Source: JAQVPN01 sp036170435
Lineage (GTDB): Bacteria; Patescibacteriota; Gracilibacteria; BD1-5; UBA6164
Reading direction: 5' to 3'
NCBI GenBank assembly: GCA_036170435.1
Contig: JAVHPF010000038.1
Span: 1-14,633, forward strand
Length of the DNA: 14,633 nucleotides
Part shown: piece by piece, positions 6,792 through 14,633 of the stretch
How positions within the stretch are numbered: position 1 is the first letter of the stretch
Layout: each line of letters opens with the position of its first letter
Position numbers and translations under genes: made by a program
Notes under the pieces: model-generated
Database searches by the model: none
Told to the model about the DNA's origin: nothing
Seen by the model: the letters and a program-made list of their open reading frames with translations, nothing else

Positions 6792-7640
6792 TTATTTTTT
6801 AAACATCATAAAAATTTCTGAAAAAATATTTTTCTTGTTATCAAGAGCTAAATATTTTATATTTAATTTAGAGAGCATTTTTCTAAATTTCTCTAGTTTA
6901 TCTTGCCTATAAGATAGATATTCTCACTTTTTCTTTTTATCATTTAAATTGATTGTAATAGAGTCTCATCATTCAGCCGAAAAACTAATAAGTCAATCAA
7001 TTCCCTCTAGTGTATTTTCAAAATCATCAAAAATAGAAATAAAAATCAGTTCATTTTTGATACTAGAAATTTTCAAAATTTTCTCATCAATATCCAACTT
7101 ATCACTTATTATAAAAACTAAATTATCTTTTGATGCCAGATTATTTAAATAATTTAAAGATAAATTTATGTTAAAATTTATTTCTTTTTTTGAGAATTCT
7201 TCTATTTTTTTCAGTAAATTGAACAAATTTGCTTTTCATTTTTTGGGATTTAGATAAGCGAACTTATCATTATTTTCTTGTAAAATAATTCATATTTTAT
7301 CATTATTTGCAATTGCGGCATAAGATAAAGTCATAAAAACTTCTTCTAAAAGCTCTAATTTAGTTTTATCAAGTAATCCAAAATTCATAGTTGGACTCAA
7401 ATCTAGTAAGAAAATTATTGATAATTCCCTTTCCTCTTTGTATTGTCTAATTATTGTTTTTCACTCACGAGCTGAAACTATAAAATCTATATTTTTAGTA
7501 TCATCTCATGGAACATACTCTCTGAAATCGGCAAATTCAAGTCATCTTCACTTAAAAAAAGTCTTATAGTTACCAACTAAAAAACTACTTAAATTTCTCT
7601 GAACTTTGATGTCTATTTTTTTTATTTTTTCACTTAACAT
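6792..7640 (-). CDS. DUF58 domain protein (282 aa)
   Basis: A DUF58 family protein. The diagnostic stretch is at residues 31-58: G-R-G-L-E-F-x-D-F-R-E-Y-x-P-G-D-D, then K-N-I-D-F and S-A-R. A MIDAS-like D-L-S-P-T-M (Asp80, Ser82, Thr84) follows, as in the von Willebrand-like half of the family. DUF58 proteins usually work with a MoxR AAA ATPase and von Willebrand membrane proteins in envelope or stress functions. No MoxR or von Willebrand gene is in this window, only the small membrane protein downstream. Ten of 13 glycines are UGA. The ATG at 7640 gives the expected family N terminus and has no Shine-Dalgarno site. The gene is divergent from the envelope gene set to its right. Biochemical role remains unknown. 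Confidence 0.88.
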
Positions 7641-7676
7641 ATTTTTTGCAAAATTATTATTCTATTTCTTAAAAAG

Positions 7677-7704
7677 ATATTACACACAAAAAGCTATTTT
7701 TCAA
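7677..7704 (-). promoter_or_regulatory. Putative promoter of the DUF58 pair
   Basis: On the minus strand, TTGAAA (7704-7699), a 16-base spacer and TAATAT (7682-7677) lie upstream of the ATG at 7640. The leader of about 30 bases contains no Shine-Dalgarno site. Confidence 0.5.
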
Positions 7705-7724
7705 GCTAATTATAAGCATTTTTC

Positions 7725-7751
7725 TTGATTTTTTTAAATAAGCTTTATAAT
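7725..7751 (+). promoter_or_regulatory. Putative promoter of the holin-like and secG genes
   Basis: TTGATT (7725-7730) and a perfect TATAAT (7746-7751), with a spacer of only 15 bases. The -10 box is convincing, but the spacing is short. The ATG at 7782 lies 30 bases beyond. Confidence 0.45.
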
Positions 7752-7781
7752 AAGTTTATTATCCTGTAAAAATCTAGTATT

Positions 7782-8174
7782 ATGAAAATATTTTTCTCTA
7801 TACTTTTTAATGCAATAATCTTGTATCTACTTGCTTATTTCTTAGCTTGAAATCCTGATACTTGAATACGAACTGGATTAATAGTGGAATGATGATGGAA
7901 AACTTATCTAATAGGATGAGTTATACTTTGAGTTATTAATATTACAATAAAACCAATATTAAAACTTATAAGTCTACCTTTTTACTTCCTTACTTTTGGA
8001 CTTTTTGGTTTAGTTATAAACTGAGTAGTTTTGAAAGCTCTTGATTATACCATAAATACTATTTTGAAAATAGATTGAGTGCATTATATAATAGTTTGAT
8101 GGACAAATTTTATAATTGCAGTTGCAATTTTTACATTTTTGAATATGTTCTATTCGCTAATTTTTAAAAAATAA
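7782..8174 (+). CDS. Phage_holin_4_2-family small membrane protein (130 aa)
   Basis: A small protein with about four hydrophobic helices. It carries the family hallmark in its middle: N-I-T-I-K-P-I-L, then S-L-P-F-Y-F-L-T-F-G-L-F and V-I-N. This matches the family called phage holin 4 superfamily IV (PF04020), which is widespread as an ordinary chromosomal membrane protein. Nothing phage-like surrounds it, so I take it as a housekeeping envelope protein of unknown function. Nine of 13 glycines are UGA. One CGA codon at 7869-7871 sits in a variable region. There is no Shine-Dalgarno site; the ATG gives a typical N-terminal helix. It lies 10 bases upstream of secG, which suggests one transcript. 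Confidence 0.85.
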
Positions 8175-8184
8175 TATAAATATT

Positions 8185-8403
8185 ATGTTGGAAATACTTA
8201 AAATATCTGAAATTATAATATGTGTTTTACTTATACTAGTAGTTTTAATACAAAATAAAAACGTTTCTCTAAATTTATCAAGTATGGCTTGATGAATGGC
8301 TGCAATTCAAAAAAGATGACCTGAAAAAGTACTTCAAAATACAACTATAGTGCTTTGAGTATTATTTATAGTAAATTCAATTTTACTTGCTTTTGTAAAA
8401 TAA
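8185..8403 (+). CDS. secG: Preprotein translocase subunit SecG (72 aa)
   Basis: SecG is the small accessory subunit of the SecYEG channel in the inner membrane and assists SecA-driven export. The protein has two hydrophobic helices joined by a loop. It shows the family pattern: V-L-I-Q at the end of helix one, S-M-A-G-G in the loop, R-G-P-E-K-V-L, then T-T-I-V-L-G-V-L-F leading into helix two. Length fits the family. All four glycines are UGA, including the pair in the loop, so the standard code would truncate it to a single helix. It is probably co-transcribed with the holin-like gene and is ended by the hairpin that follows. No Shine-Dalgarno site precedes the ATG. Confidence 0.92.
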
Positions 8404-8407
8404 TAAT

Positions 8408-8446
8408 AAGATGAAGTATTTTTAGAAGATGCTTCATCTTGTTTTT
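8408..8446 (+). terminator. Terminator after secG
   Basis: AAGATGAAG (8408-8416) pairs with CTTCATCTT (8432-8440) around a 15-base loop and is followed by G and five Ts. It would end the holin-like/secG transcript. Confidence 0.75.
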
Positions 8447-8474
8447 CTACTACTAAATCATAAAAAACTAAAAA

Positions 8475-10637
8475 ATGGATAAAGAAAAAATATTTAAATT
8501 AAAGAAATACTTATTCTTCTTAAGTGTGTTCTTTTTCATTTTCATAGGAAGTCATCTAGCTTACCTATATCTTTATAATGATTCAAAAAAAATAGAGGTA
8601 GAATGATGAACACTTTCTGAAGCTATAATATGATCTTTCCCTAGCCTAAATCCACTACTTCAATATAATGATTATAACAAATATATAATAAATACTCTTT
8701 ATCGTTCTCTTTTAACTTATGATATAAAAGATTGAACTATAGTTTGAGACTTAGCAAAATGTGATATTAGCAACTTATCATATATAGAATGTAGTATAAA
8801 AGACGATTCTAAATGGTCTAATTGAGAAGATATAACAACTAATGATGTTATATCTACTTATAATATACTTAAAAATACAGATATAAATCCTTCTATTGCA
8901 GCAATTCTTAAAAATACAAAAATTGAAGAAAAAAATGGAAATATAGTTTTTAGAAGTAGCACAAAAGATGTAAAATTTTTAAATGTACTTTTACAACCTA
9001 TTGTTTCAGCAAAAATTCTTGATAGTATTTGAAATACGGAACTTTTTGGTAATTTTTCAACTGAAAATTGATTATATAGTTGAGAATATATGGTTGATAT
9101 GAAAACTCAAGATGAAACACTTGGTATTGAAAAATTAAATTTAATAAAAAATCCTCACTACAAATGAGAACGTTCTTATATTTCTAAGATTTCTCTGAAA
9201 TTTTTTAAAGATAATTTAGAATTAATTAAAAATAAAGATAAAGTATCTGCTTTTAATGATACTGATAATATTATATGAGATACTGTACCTAGATTAGAAT
9301 CATACAAATATATAATTCCACAATATACTAGCATTTTTATAAATAAAGACAGAATTTCAAGTTTAGACCTAAGAAGTTTTTTACTAGATAAAATTGATAG
9401 AGAGAATATTGTGAAATCTTTATGAACAGCAAAATTCACAAATGTTTTAAATCCTTTTTTAACAGATTATAATATAGATAGAAAAGCCCAAGACCAAAAT
9501 TTGGTAAAAATATTAGAAGATCTAGGATATTATAAAAAAGGAGCTTTAATGGAAAAACTTTTGAATGATAGTTCAAAAAAAGAAACTGACGAAGCAATAA
9601 AAAATTTGAGCATTCCTTCTAAATATATAACAAGTACAGATAAAAAAATAACTAAATATACTTTTACTTCTGGTTCAAATATATTACTTAAATGAGATTT
9701 ACTTTGAGAAAATCCTGATTCTATCTATATAAATGATTTCAAATTAAATTCTTATAAAAAAGATGATAAAAATTTTTACTTCAGATTAAGTACTGCATCT
9801 GACTACAAAACACTTAAAGAATGAAAAAATATTTATAGTTTATATTTTGAAAAAGATTGAAAAAGAAGTTTAAAAGAAAGTTTTACAGTTTTATATTATA
9901 AAGATTCTACTAAAATAGCGGCAGCAAAAACTGATTTAATAAAAATTCTAGTTGATTTAAATAAAGCTAAAACTACAAACAAAGTTAGTGAAGCAAAAAT
10001 AGCAAAAATAAATTCACTAGATGATAAATATTTTTATAATAAAGATTTAAAAAGATTTGAAATAAATCTTGATTATGTTTGATTACAAAAAGAAAATCTA
10101 GAAATTTCAAATAAAATAAAATCGAATATAGAATGATTTTGAATAATTGTTAATACAAAAGAAATTGCATCTATAAAAGATTTAAATGATAATATAACTA
10201 AATGAGAAAAAAACTATGATATGATTTTACTTTGAGTAAATCTTTGAAGTTTTGATTTCAATATTTTCGATTATTTTCATTCTAGTCAAGCAAAAAATGG
10301 ATATAATCTATCTTCTGTAAAAAGAATTGATTTAGATATAGCTTTAGAATCTATTAGTTCATCTATACAAAATGAAGAAAAAATGAATTCACTAAAGAAA
10401 CAAGTTCTAGATATTTTGAAACAAGAACAAGTAGTAAAAACTATAGAAAGTCCTTATCTGCATTATTTAGTAGATAAAAATATAAAATGAGTATCATCTA
10501 CTGATAAATTACCAGATACATCATATAGATATTTATGGCTTCAAAATGCCTATATTATAGAAAATAAACAAATAAATTGGACTGGTAAATGATTTTGGTC
10601 TTTCATATCATATATAATAGATTATATAAAAAAATAA
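8475..10637 (+). CDS. Membrane-anchored family 5 solute-binding protein with inserted Ig-like domain (720 aa)
   Basis: An extracytoplasmic peptide-binding-type protein related to OppA/DppA (SBP_bac_5). One hydrophobic helix at about residues 13-36 anchors it; there is no lipobox Cys, so it is a signal-anchor protein and not a lipoprotein. The mature part starts with the family pattern G-G-T-L-S-E-A-I-I-G-S-F-P-S-L-N-P-L, then N-T-L-Y-R-S-L-L-T-Y-D and W-S-N-G-E-D-I-T-T-N-D-V. At about 394-476 lies a segment that reads like an Ig-like beta domain, from Y-T-F-T-S-G-S-N to E-S-F-T-V-L-Y-Y. The binding fold resumes afterwards, with Y-D-M-I-L-L-G and D-Y-F-H-S-S. By my count 24 of 33 glycines are UGA. 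No ABC permease or ATPase lies nearby; the next gene encodes a multi-pass membrane protein. No Shine-Dalgarno site precedes the start. The ligand is unknown. Confidence 0.88.
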
Positions 10638-10658
10638 TAATTAATAATTTCAAATAAA

Positions 10659-11573
10659 GTGAGTCATATAAAAGAAAATATAATACAACCTGCTTGGAAT
10701 TTGATTGCAAATGATTCGAAAATAAAAAAGTTTTATTTTTTGCCAGGATTATTATCTATTATTTTTTTGACTTTACTTTTAGTTTATCAATTTGTTTATA
10801 CTTACGTAGTTATATTCAAACAACAAGAAAAAGCACTTGAAGTAATACTTGATTTTTTCCATTCAGCTTATGTAACAGAAGTTCTAATTACTTGAGCAAT
10901 ATTTTTACTTTTATATATTGTAATAATTCCTATTTTTGAAGGATGACTTATAAGTTATATTGATAAGAAAAATCAAAATTCTATGGAAAGTTCTTATGAT
11001 TTTGTTTGAGCTTGATTATATAGATTTCTTCCAATGTTTGAGTATTCAAACTCTACTTCTCAATTCAAAATAATAAGTTTACTAAATCTATATCTTTTTT
11101 CTATAAGATTTACATGACTTGAATATATAGCACTTGATAATATTATATTTATTATACTTCTTGTTATATGAATAATAATAAACATAATGTTTTCTTATTC
11201 TAAATATATAATAGTGCTGGAAAACAAAAAAGCTATGGAATCTATGTGAAAATCTACAAAAATCACAATTCTAAATATTACAACAACTATAAAACTCTAT
11301 TTTTGGATGTTTATCTTGAATCTAAGAGTCGTTATAAATTTTTTGGTATTCTTACTCTTCCCTGTTCTATTCGCATTCGCTATAACATATATTACATCAA
11401 AAATATTTTTAGTTCTATCAATAATTGTTCTTAGTATATTGTTTTGATGATTTATATTATTTTTAGGTTATCTTACTGCTGTACTTGATATCTTCACAAC
11501 AGCTATATGGTACTATGCCTATCAAACTTGAAAAACAAAAGTAAAAGATGGTGATGATGATGATCAAGATTAA
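10659..11573 (+). CDS. Unrecognised multi-pass membrane protein (304 aa)
   Basis: A hydrophobic protein with about six predicted membrane helices, spread from residue 27 to about 285, and a very acidic tail (G-D-D-D-D-Q-D) that is probably cytoplasmic. I do not recognise the family. It starts with GTG 21 bases after the solute-binding gene. No ATG occurs in frame until residue 109, so GTG is the best start, although no Shine-Dalgarno site supports it. UGA-Gly codons are frequent, including a pair near the last helix. The close spacing suggests co-transcription with the solute-binding gene and perhaps a joint role at the membrane. The protein lacks the EAA loop of ABC permeases, so I do not call it one. 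A good terminator follows directly. Confidence 0.8.
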
Positions 11574-11577
11574 AAAT

Positions 11578-11608
11578 AAAAAAGTATTTCAGATTGAAAT
11601 ACTTTTTT
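11578..11608 (+). terminator. Terminator after the multi-pass membrane protein
   Basis: A 13 bp perfect stem (11578-11590 with 11596-11608) with a 5-base loop. The right arm ends in six Ts and runs on into T-rich sequence. It begins five bases after the stop codon. Confidence 0.88.
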
Positions 11609-11610
11609 AT

Positions 11611-11638
11611 TTGACTAAAGTTAAATTTTATATATAAA
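11611..11638 (+). promoter_or_regulatory. Promoter of the 128-residue gene
   Basis: TTGACT (11611-11616), a 16-base spacer and TATAAA (11633-11638). Hexamers and spacing are identical to the BI-1 promoter. The leader would be about 59 bases. Confidence 0.75.
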
Positions 11639-11691
11639 AGATTTGCGCTTATAAAATTTATAATTTGCAAAAAACAAAAATTAATTTTTCC

Positions 11692-11698
11692 AAGGAGG
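11692..11698 (+). promoter_or_regulatory. Consensus Shine-Dalgarno site of the 128-residue gene
   Basis: AAGGAGG ends 5 bases before the ATG at 11704. It is the strongest ribosome site in the window and decides the start over an in-frame TTG at 11665. Confidence 0.9.
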
Positions 11699-11703
11699 AA
11701 AAG

Positions 11704-12090
11704 ATGACTTACCAAGCTAAAATACTAGATATTAGATATACCAAAGGTCACTCTGGAATAATTTCCGGAGTTAGCAGAAAAGCCGCCATTAAACTTGAAA
11801 CAAATCAAAGTGTACAAGGTGGATGTGGAACATACAGAGTAAAGACCGGATCTGAGCTTGAAGCTTTAGTTGAATTTGCTGATAATACGAAAAAATTTGT
11901 AAATATTAAACATTTTTTGAAAAAAAATCTAAATATTGGACAAATCACAGCAAAAAGACTAAATATTTTTAAAACTACATTAATCAGCCGGGATATCGTA
12001 ATCGAAGATAAAGAAGATTATATGGATATTCCCTATGATAATGAAATAAACAAAAAAATCATTGAAGACTTGAAAAAGTTGATTCGATAA
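11704..12090 (+). CDS. Unrecognised 128-residue protein, UGA-free
   Basis: I do not recognise this protein. The first 60 residues look beta-rich, with a G-G-C-G-T-Y turn around Cys41. The second half is helical and very basic (F-L-K-K-N-L-N-I-G, A-K-R-L-N-I-F-K), ending in a charged helix. There is no signal peptide or membrane segment. A small nucleic-acid-binding protein is conceivable, but nothing in the sequence proves it. All eight glycines are GGN and none UGA. Arg96 is CGG, the only CGG codon I found in the window, and the last codon is CGA. With its own canonical promoter, a consensus Shine-Dalgarno site and a strong terminator it matches the style of the BI-1 block 7 kb away. This suggests the same kind of outside origin. 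It converges on gyrA. Confidence 0.85.
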   Translation: MTYQAKILDIRYTKGHSGIISGVSRKAAIKLETNQSVQGGCGTYRVKTGSELEALVEFADNTKKFVNIKHFLKKNLNIGQITAKRLNIFKTTLISRDIVIEDKEDYMDIPYDNEINKKIIEDLKKLIR

Positions 12091-12096
12091 ATATTT

Positions 12097-12123
12097 AATC
12101 CCTGCAAATGCAGGGATTTTTTA
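12097..12123 (+). terminator. Terminator of the 128-residue gene
   Basis: AATCCCTGC (12097-12105), loop AAAT, GCAGGGATT (12110-12118), then further Ts. The stem is strong and GC-rich and lies six bases after the stop codon. Confidence 0.93.
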
Positions 12124-12135
12124 TTTGCAAAATAG

Positions 12136-12179
12136 CAATAAAAGAAATCCCGAGAAAATTCTCGGGATTTCTTTTATTG
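12136..12179 (-). terminator. 21 bp hairpin terminating gyrA
   Basis: The arms 12136-12156 and 12159-12179 are perfect reverse complements over 21 bp, with a CCCGAGAA core. The structure starts three bases after the gyrA stop and is followed on the minus strand by T-rich sequence. It probably ends gyrA and may also back up the opposing terminator. Confidence 0.85.
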
Positions 12180-12182
12180 TTT

Positions 12183-14633
12183 TTATTGTATAGCACCTAA
12201 AGTTTCATCTTTTGTTTCTTCTTCATCATCTGAAGATTTCATAAGTGATACTGAAACTACACAGTCTTCTTTATCTTTTAATTTAGCAAGAATTACTCAT
12301 TGAGTTACTCTTGATGTTATTCTTATAGTATTTAGTGGAAGTCTAATAGTTTGACCTTCTTTACTGATAAGAAGTATTGAAGAATCTTGCAAATCTTCTT
12401 TTGTAAGAGTGATAACTCACATAAGTTTACCAGTTTTTGGAGTGATTGCCATAGATTTAGATCCAGCTCAACCTCTTCATTGACTTCTATATTCTTCTAT
12501 TTCTGTAATTTTTCACATTGCATTTTCAGTGATTGTAAATACATAATTTACATCTCCTCATACAATAGTTGCTTCAACTACTTCATCTTTTGCAGCAAGT
12601 CTAATTCATCTTACTCCAGAAGCTGTTCTACCCATAGGTCTTACATCTTCTTCACCAAATTGAATTGCTTTTCATTCTTTTGTAACGATAAATACATTAT
12701 CAGAACCTGATGTTGTTTTTACCCAAGATAGACTATCTCCATCTTTTACTTTTAGAACTATAAGTCAGTTAGATCTGATTTTTTTCACTTCATCCATATC
12801 AAGTTTTTTAATTGTTCCTTTTGTAGTAACAAAAACTAGATATTTATTTTTTTCTTCAGTTATATCAAGTACAGCTGAAATTTCTTCGTCTTTTTGAAGT
12901 GATAACAAGTTTACAATTGCTTGTCCTTTTGCTGTTCTTTGAGCTTCTGGTATTTCAAAAGCAGGAAGACCAAATACTCTTCAAGCAGAAGTAAAGAAAA
13001 GTAAATCGTTATGATTTTTTGTAGATAATACTAATTTGATTTCATCATCAGCTTTTGTAGCAGTTGTTACTCAAGCTCATCCTCTTCTTTGAGTTCTAAA
13101 ACTAGAAGATAATACTCTTTTTATATAAGCATTTTTAGATAATACTATAACAACTTCTTCATTAGCTATTGTATCTTTTGGATTAAATTCTCCTATTTTT
13201 CCAGTATTAACTTGAGTTTTTCTTTCAGATTTGAAAGTATTTTTGATATATTCAAGTTCATCTAATATAATAGCAACAACTCTTTCTGGTTTAGCTAAAA
13301 TATCTTTTAAATCAGCAATAAGTAATAATTTTTCAGCTAATTCAGCTTCAATTTTTTCTTTTTCAAGTCCTTGTAATCTTCTAAGTTTCATTTCAATTAT
13401 GGCTGCTGCTTGAATTTCACTTAATGAAAAATTTTTCATAAGTTGAAGTTCAGCATCATCATAAGCTGCTCTAATAACTTTAATTATAGCATCAATATTA
13501 TCAAGAGCTATTTTCAATCATTCCAAAATATGAGCTCTAGCTTCAGCTATTTTAAGTTCATATATAGTTCTATTTGTAACTACTTCTTTTCTATGAGCTA
13601 TAAATTCTTCTAAAATTTCTTTGATATTATACAATTTTGGTTGCATTCCTCTATCTCAAAGAGCAATCATATTATAAGAAAAACTAGTTTGAAGTGGAGT
13701 TAATTTATATAATTGATTTAATATTTTTTTAGGAAATGCATCTTTTTTCAATTCTATAACTACTCTAACTCAATCTTTATTTGATTCATCTCTAATATCA
13801 TGAATTCAAACAATTATTTTATCTTTAACTAAATCAGCTATCTTAATGATTAAGTTTGATTTATTTAATTGATAAGGAACTTCTGAAATTATGATATTTT
13901 TTCTTCCTGATTTTGAATTTTCATCTATTGTCGCAACTCATCTCATTATAACTGAACCTCTACCTGTAGAAAATGCAGTTAAAATAGCTTCTTTGTCATA
14001 AATTATTCATCCTGTTGGGAAATCTGGACCTTTGATAAATTCCATCAAATCTTCAACTGTAACTTCATTTGGATTTTCTACTTTAAGTAAGTAGTTTATA
14101 GCTTCTATAAGTTCTCCAAGATTATGAGGAGGGATATTTGTAGCCATACCTACCGCAATACCCATAACTCAATTCATAAGTAAATTAGGAACTCTAGTAG
14201 GAAGTACTGAAGGTTCTTGTCTAGTAGTATCATAGTTGTCTCTAAATCTTACAGTTTCTTTTTCTATATCAGCAAGCATCATATCAGAAATTTTTGTCAT
14301 TTTTGCTTCCGTATATCTCATTGAGGCTGCATTATCTCAGTCCATAGAACCGAAGTTTCATTGTCCATCAACAAGTGGATATCTCATAGAAAAATCTTGA
14401 GCCATTCTAACCATAGCTTCATATACTGAAGAATCACCATGTGGATGGTAGTTTCATAGTACATCTCAAACTACTTTCGCAGATTTTCTATATTTTGCTC
14501 CAGATCTAAGACCTAGTTCATGCATAGTATATAAAATTCTTCTATGAACTGGTTTAAATCAGTCTCTTACATCAGGAAGTGCTCTAGAAACTATAACACT
14601 CATAGCATAGTCTAAGTAACAAGTTTCCATTTC
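12183..14633 (-). CDS. gyrA: DNA gyrase subunit A, 816 residues present (5' end outside window)
   Basis: The DNA-cutting subunit of gyrase. The visible part begins at the Y-L-D-Y-A-M-S-V-I-V-S-R-A-L-P-D-V-R-D motif, so about 30-40 N-terminal residues are missing. H-P-H-G-D-S-S-V-Y-E marks the quinolone-binding helix, with Ser and Glu at the usual contact positions, as in sensitive Gram-positive enzymes. The catalytic Tyr of M-R-Y-T-E is encoded at 14315-14313. A GyrA-box, Q-R-R-G-G-A-G (13091-13071), separates GyrA from ParC, although its sixth residue is Ala where Lys is usual. The C-terminal beta-pinwheel follows, with M-G-R-T-A-S-G-V-R-G-I, a second box-like Q-G-R-G-G-A-G, and a short acidic tail. 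Many glycines are UGA, including two in the GyrA-box. I found no CGA or CGG codon in it. Confidence 0.96.

Noticed and set aside
7782..8174. Prophage remnant because of the holin-like gene
   Set aside because: This family is common as a chromosomal membrane protein; it is linked to secG and no other phage gene is present.
10659..11573. ABC permease for the solute-binding protein
   Set aside because: No EAA loop or permease signature is visible.
11503..11715. Minus-strand reading frame with a poly-His stretch
   Set aside because: It is the antisense shadow of the GAT repeat that encodes the acidic tail of the membrane protein.

Overview
This window comes from an AT-rich bacterium in which UGA encodes glycine (translation table 25). 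That code points to the candidate phyladivision Absconditabacteria (SR1) or Gracilibacteria (BD1-5). The sequence shows it directly: read with UGA = Gly, long uninterrupted proteins appear, and UGA falls on invariant glycines. Examples are the SPAKGKT loop of topoisomerase I, all three glycines of the TGxxxGIG motif of a short-chain dehydrogenase, and the GyrA-box glycines. Under the standard code these genes would look like strings of fragments. I cannot tell the two phyla apart from this window.

Layout, left to right. (1) The 5' end of a type IV pilin-like gene (minus) diverges from a GNAT acetyltransferase (plus). Next come a terminator-like hairpin and topA (plus), whose start codon sits directly on the hairpin's T tract. 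(2) Positions 3266-4525 form a compact block of two divergent genes: a BI-1/YccA-family membrane protein (minus) and an unrecognised 135-residue protein (plus). They have back-to-back canonical promoters, strong Shine-Dalgarno sites and strong terminators. (3) An SDR oxidoreductase and a predicted HExxH zinc peptidase follow (both plus), facing a minus-strand pair: a DUF58 protein and a small one-helix membrane protein. A GC-rich REP-like palindrome lies between the last two. (4) Divergent from that pair is a plus-strand envelope set: a phage_holin_4_2-family membrane protein, SecG, a membrane-anchored family 5 solute-binding protein and a multi-pass membrane protein. (5) Positions 11611-12118 hold a second compact block with one unrecognised 128-residue gene. 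It faces gyrA (minus), which fills the rest of the window and runs off the right edge.

The most striking pattern is a split into two classes of gene. My hand count over eight host-style genes (all except topA, gyrA, the pilin and the last membrane protein) gives 83 UGA against 24 GGN glycine codons. The three genes in the two compact blocks have 28 glycines, all GGN and none UGA. The same three genes are the only ones with Shine-Dalgarno sites; the 11 UGA-using genes with a visible start have none. The three also share TTGAC[A/T]-16 bp-TATAA[A/G] promoters and hold most of the rare CGA/CGG codons. I infer that they were acquired from a standard-code bacterium, or are kept readable in both codes. 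This is the observation most worth following up.

The window contains DNA topology enzymes (TopA, GyrA), protein export and envelope genes (SecG, pilin, solute-binding protein, holin-like protein, DUF58 pair) and several small unknowns. I saw no tRNA, rRNA, CRISPR array or transposase gene. No stretch without a gene exceeds about 140 bases.
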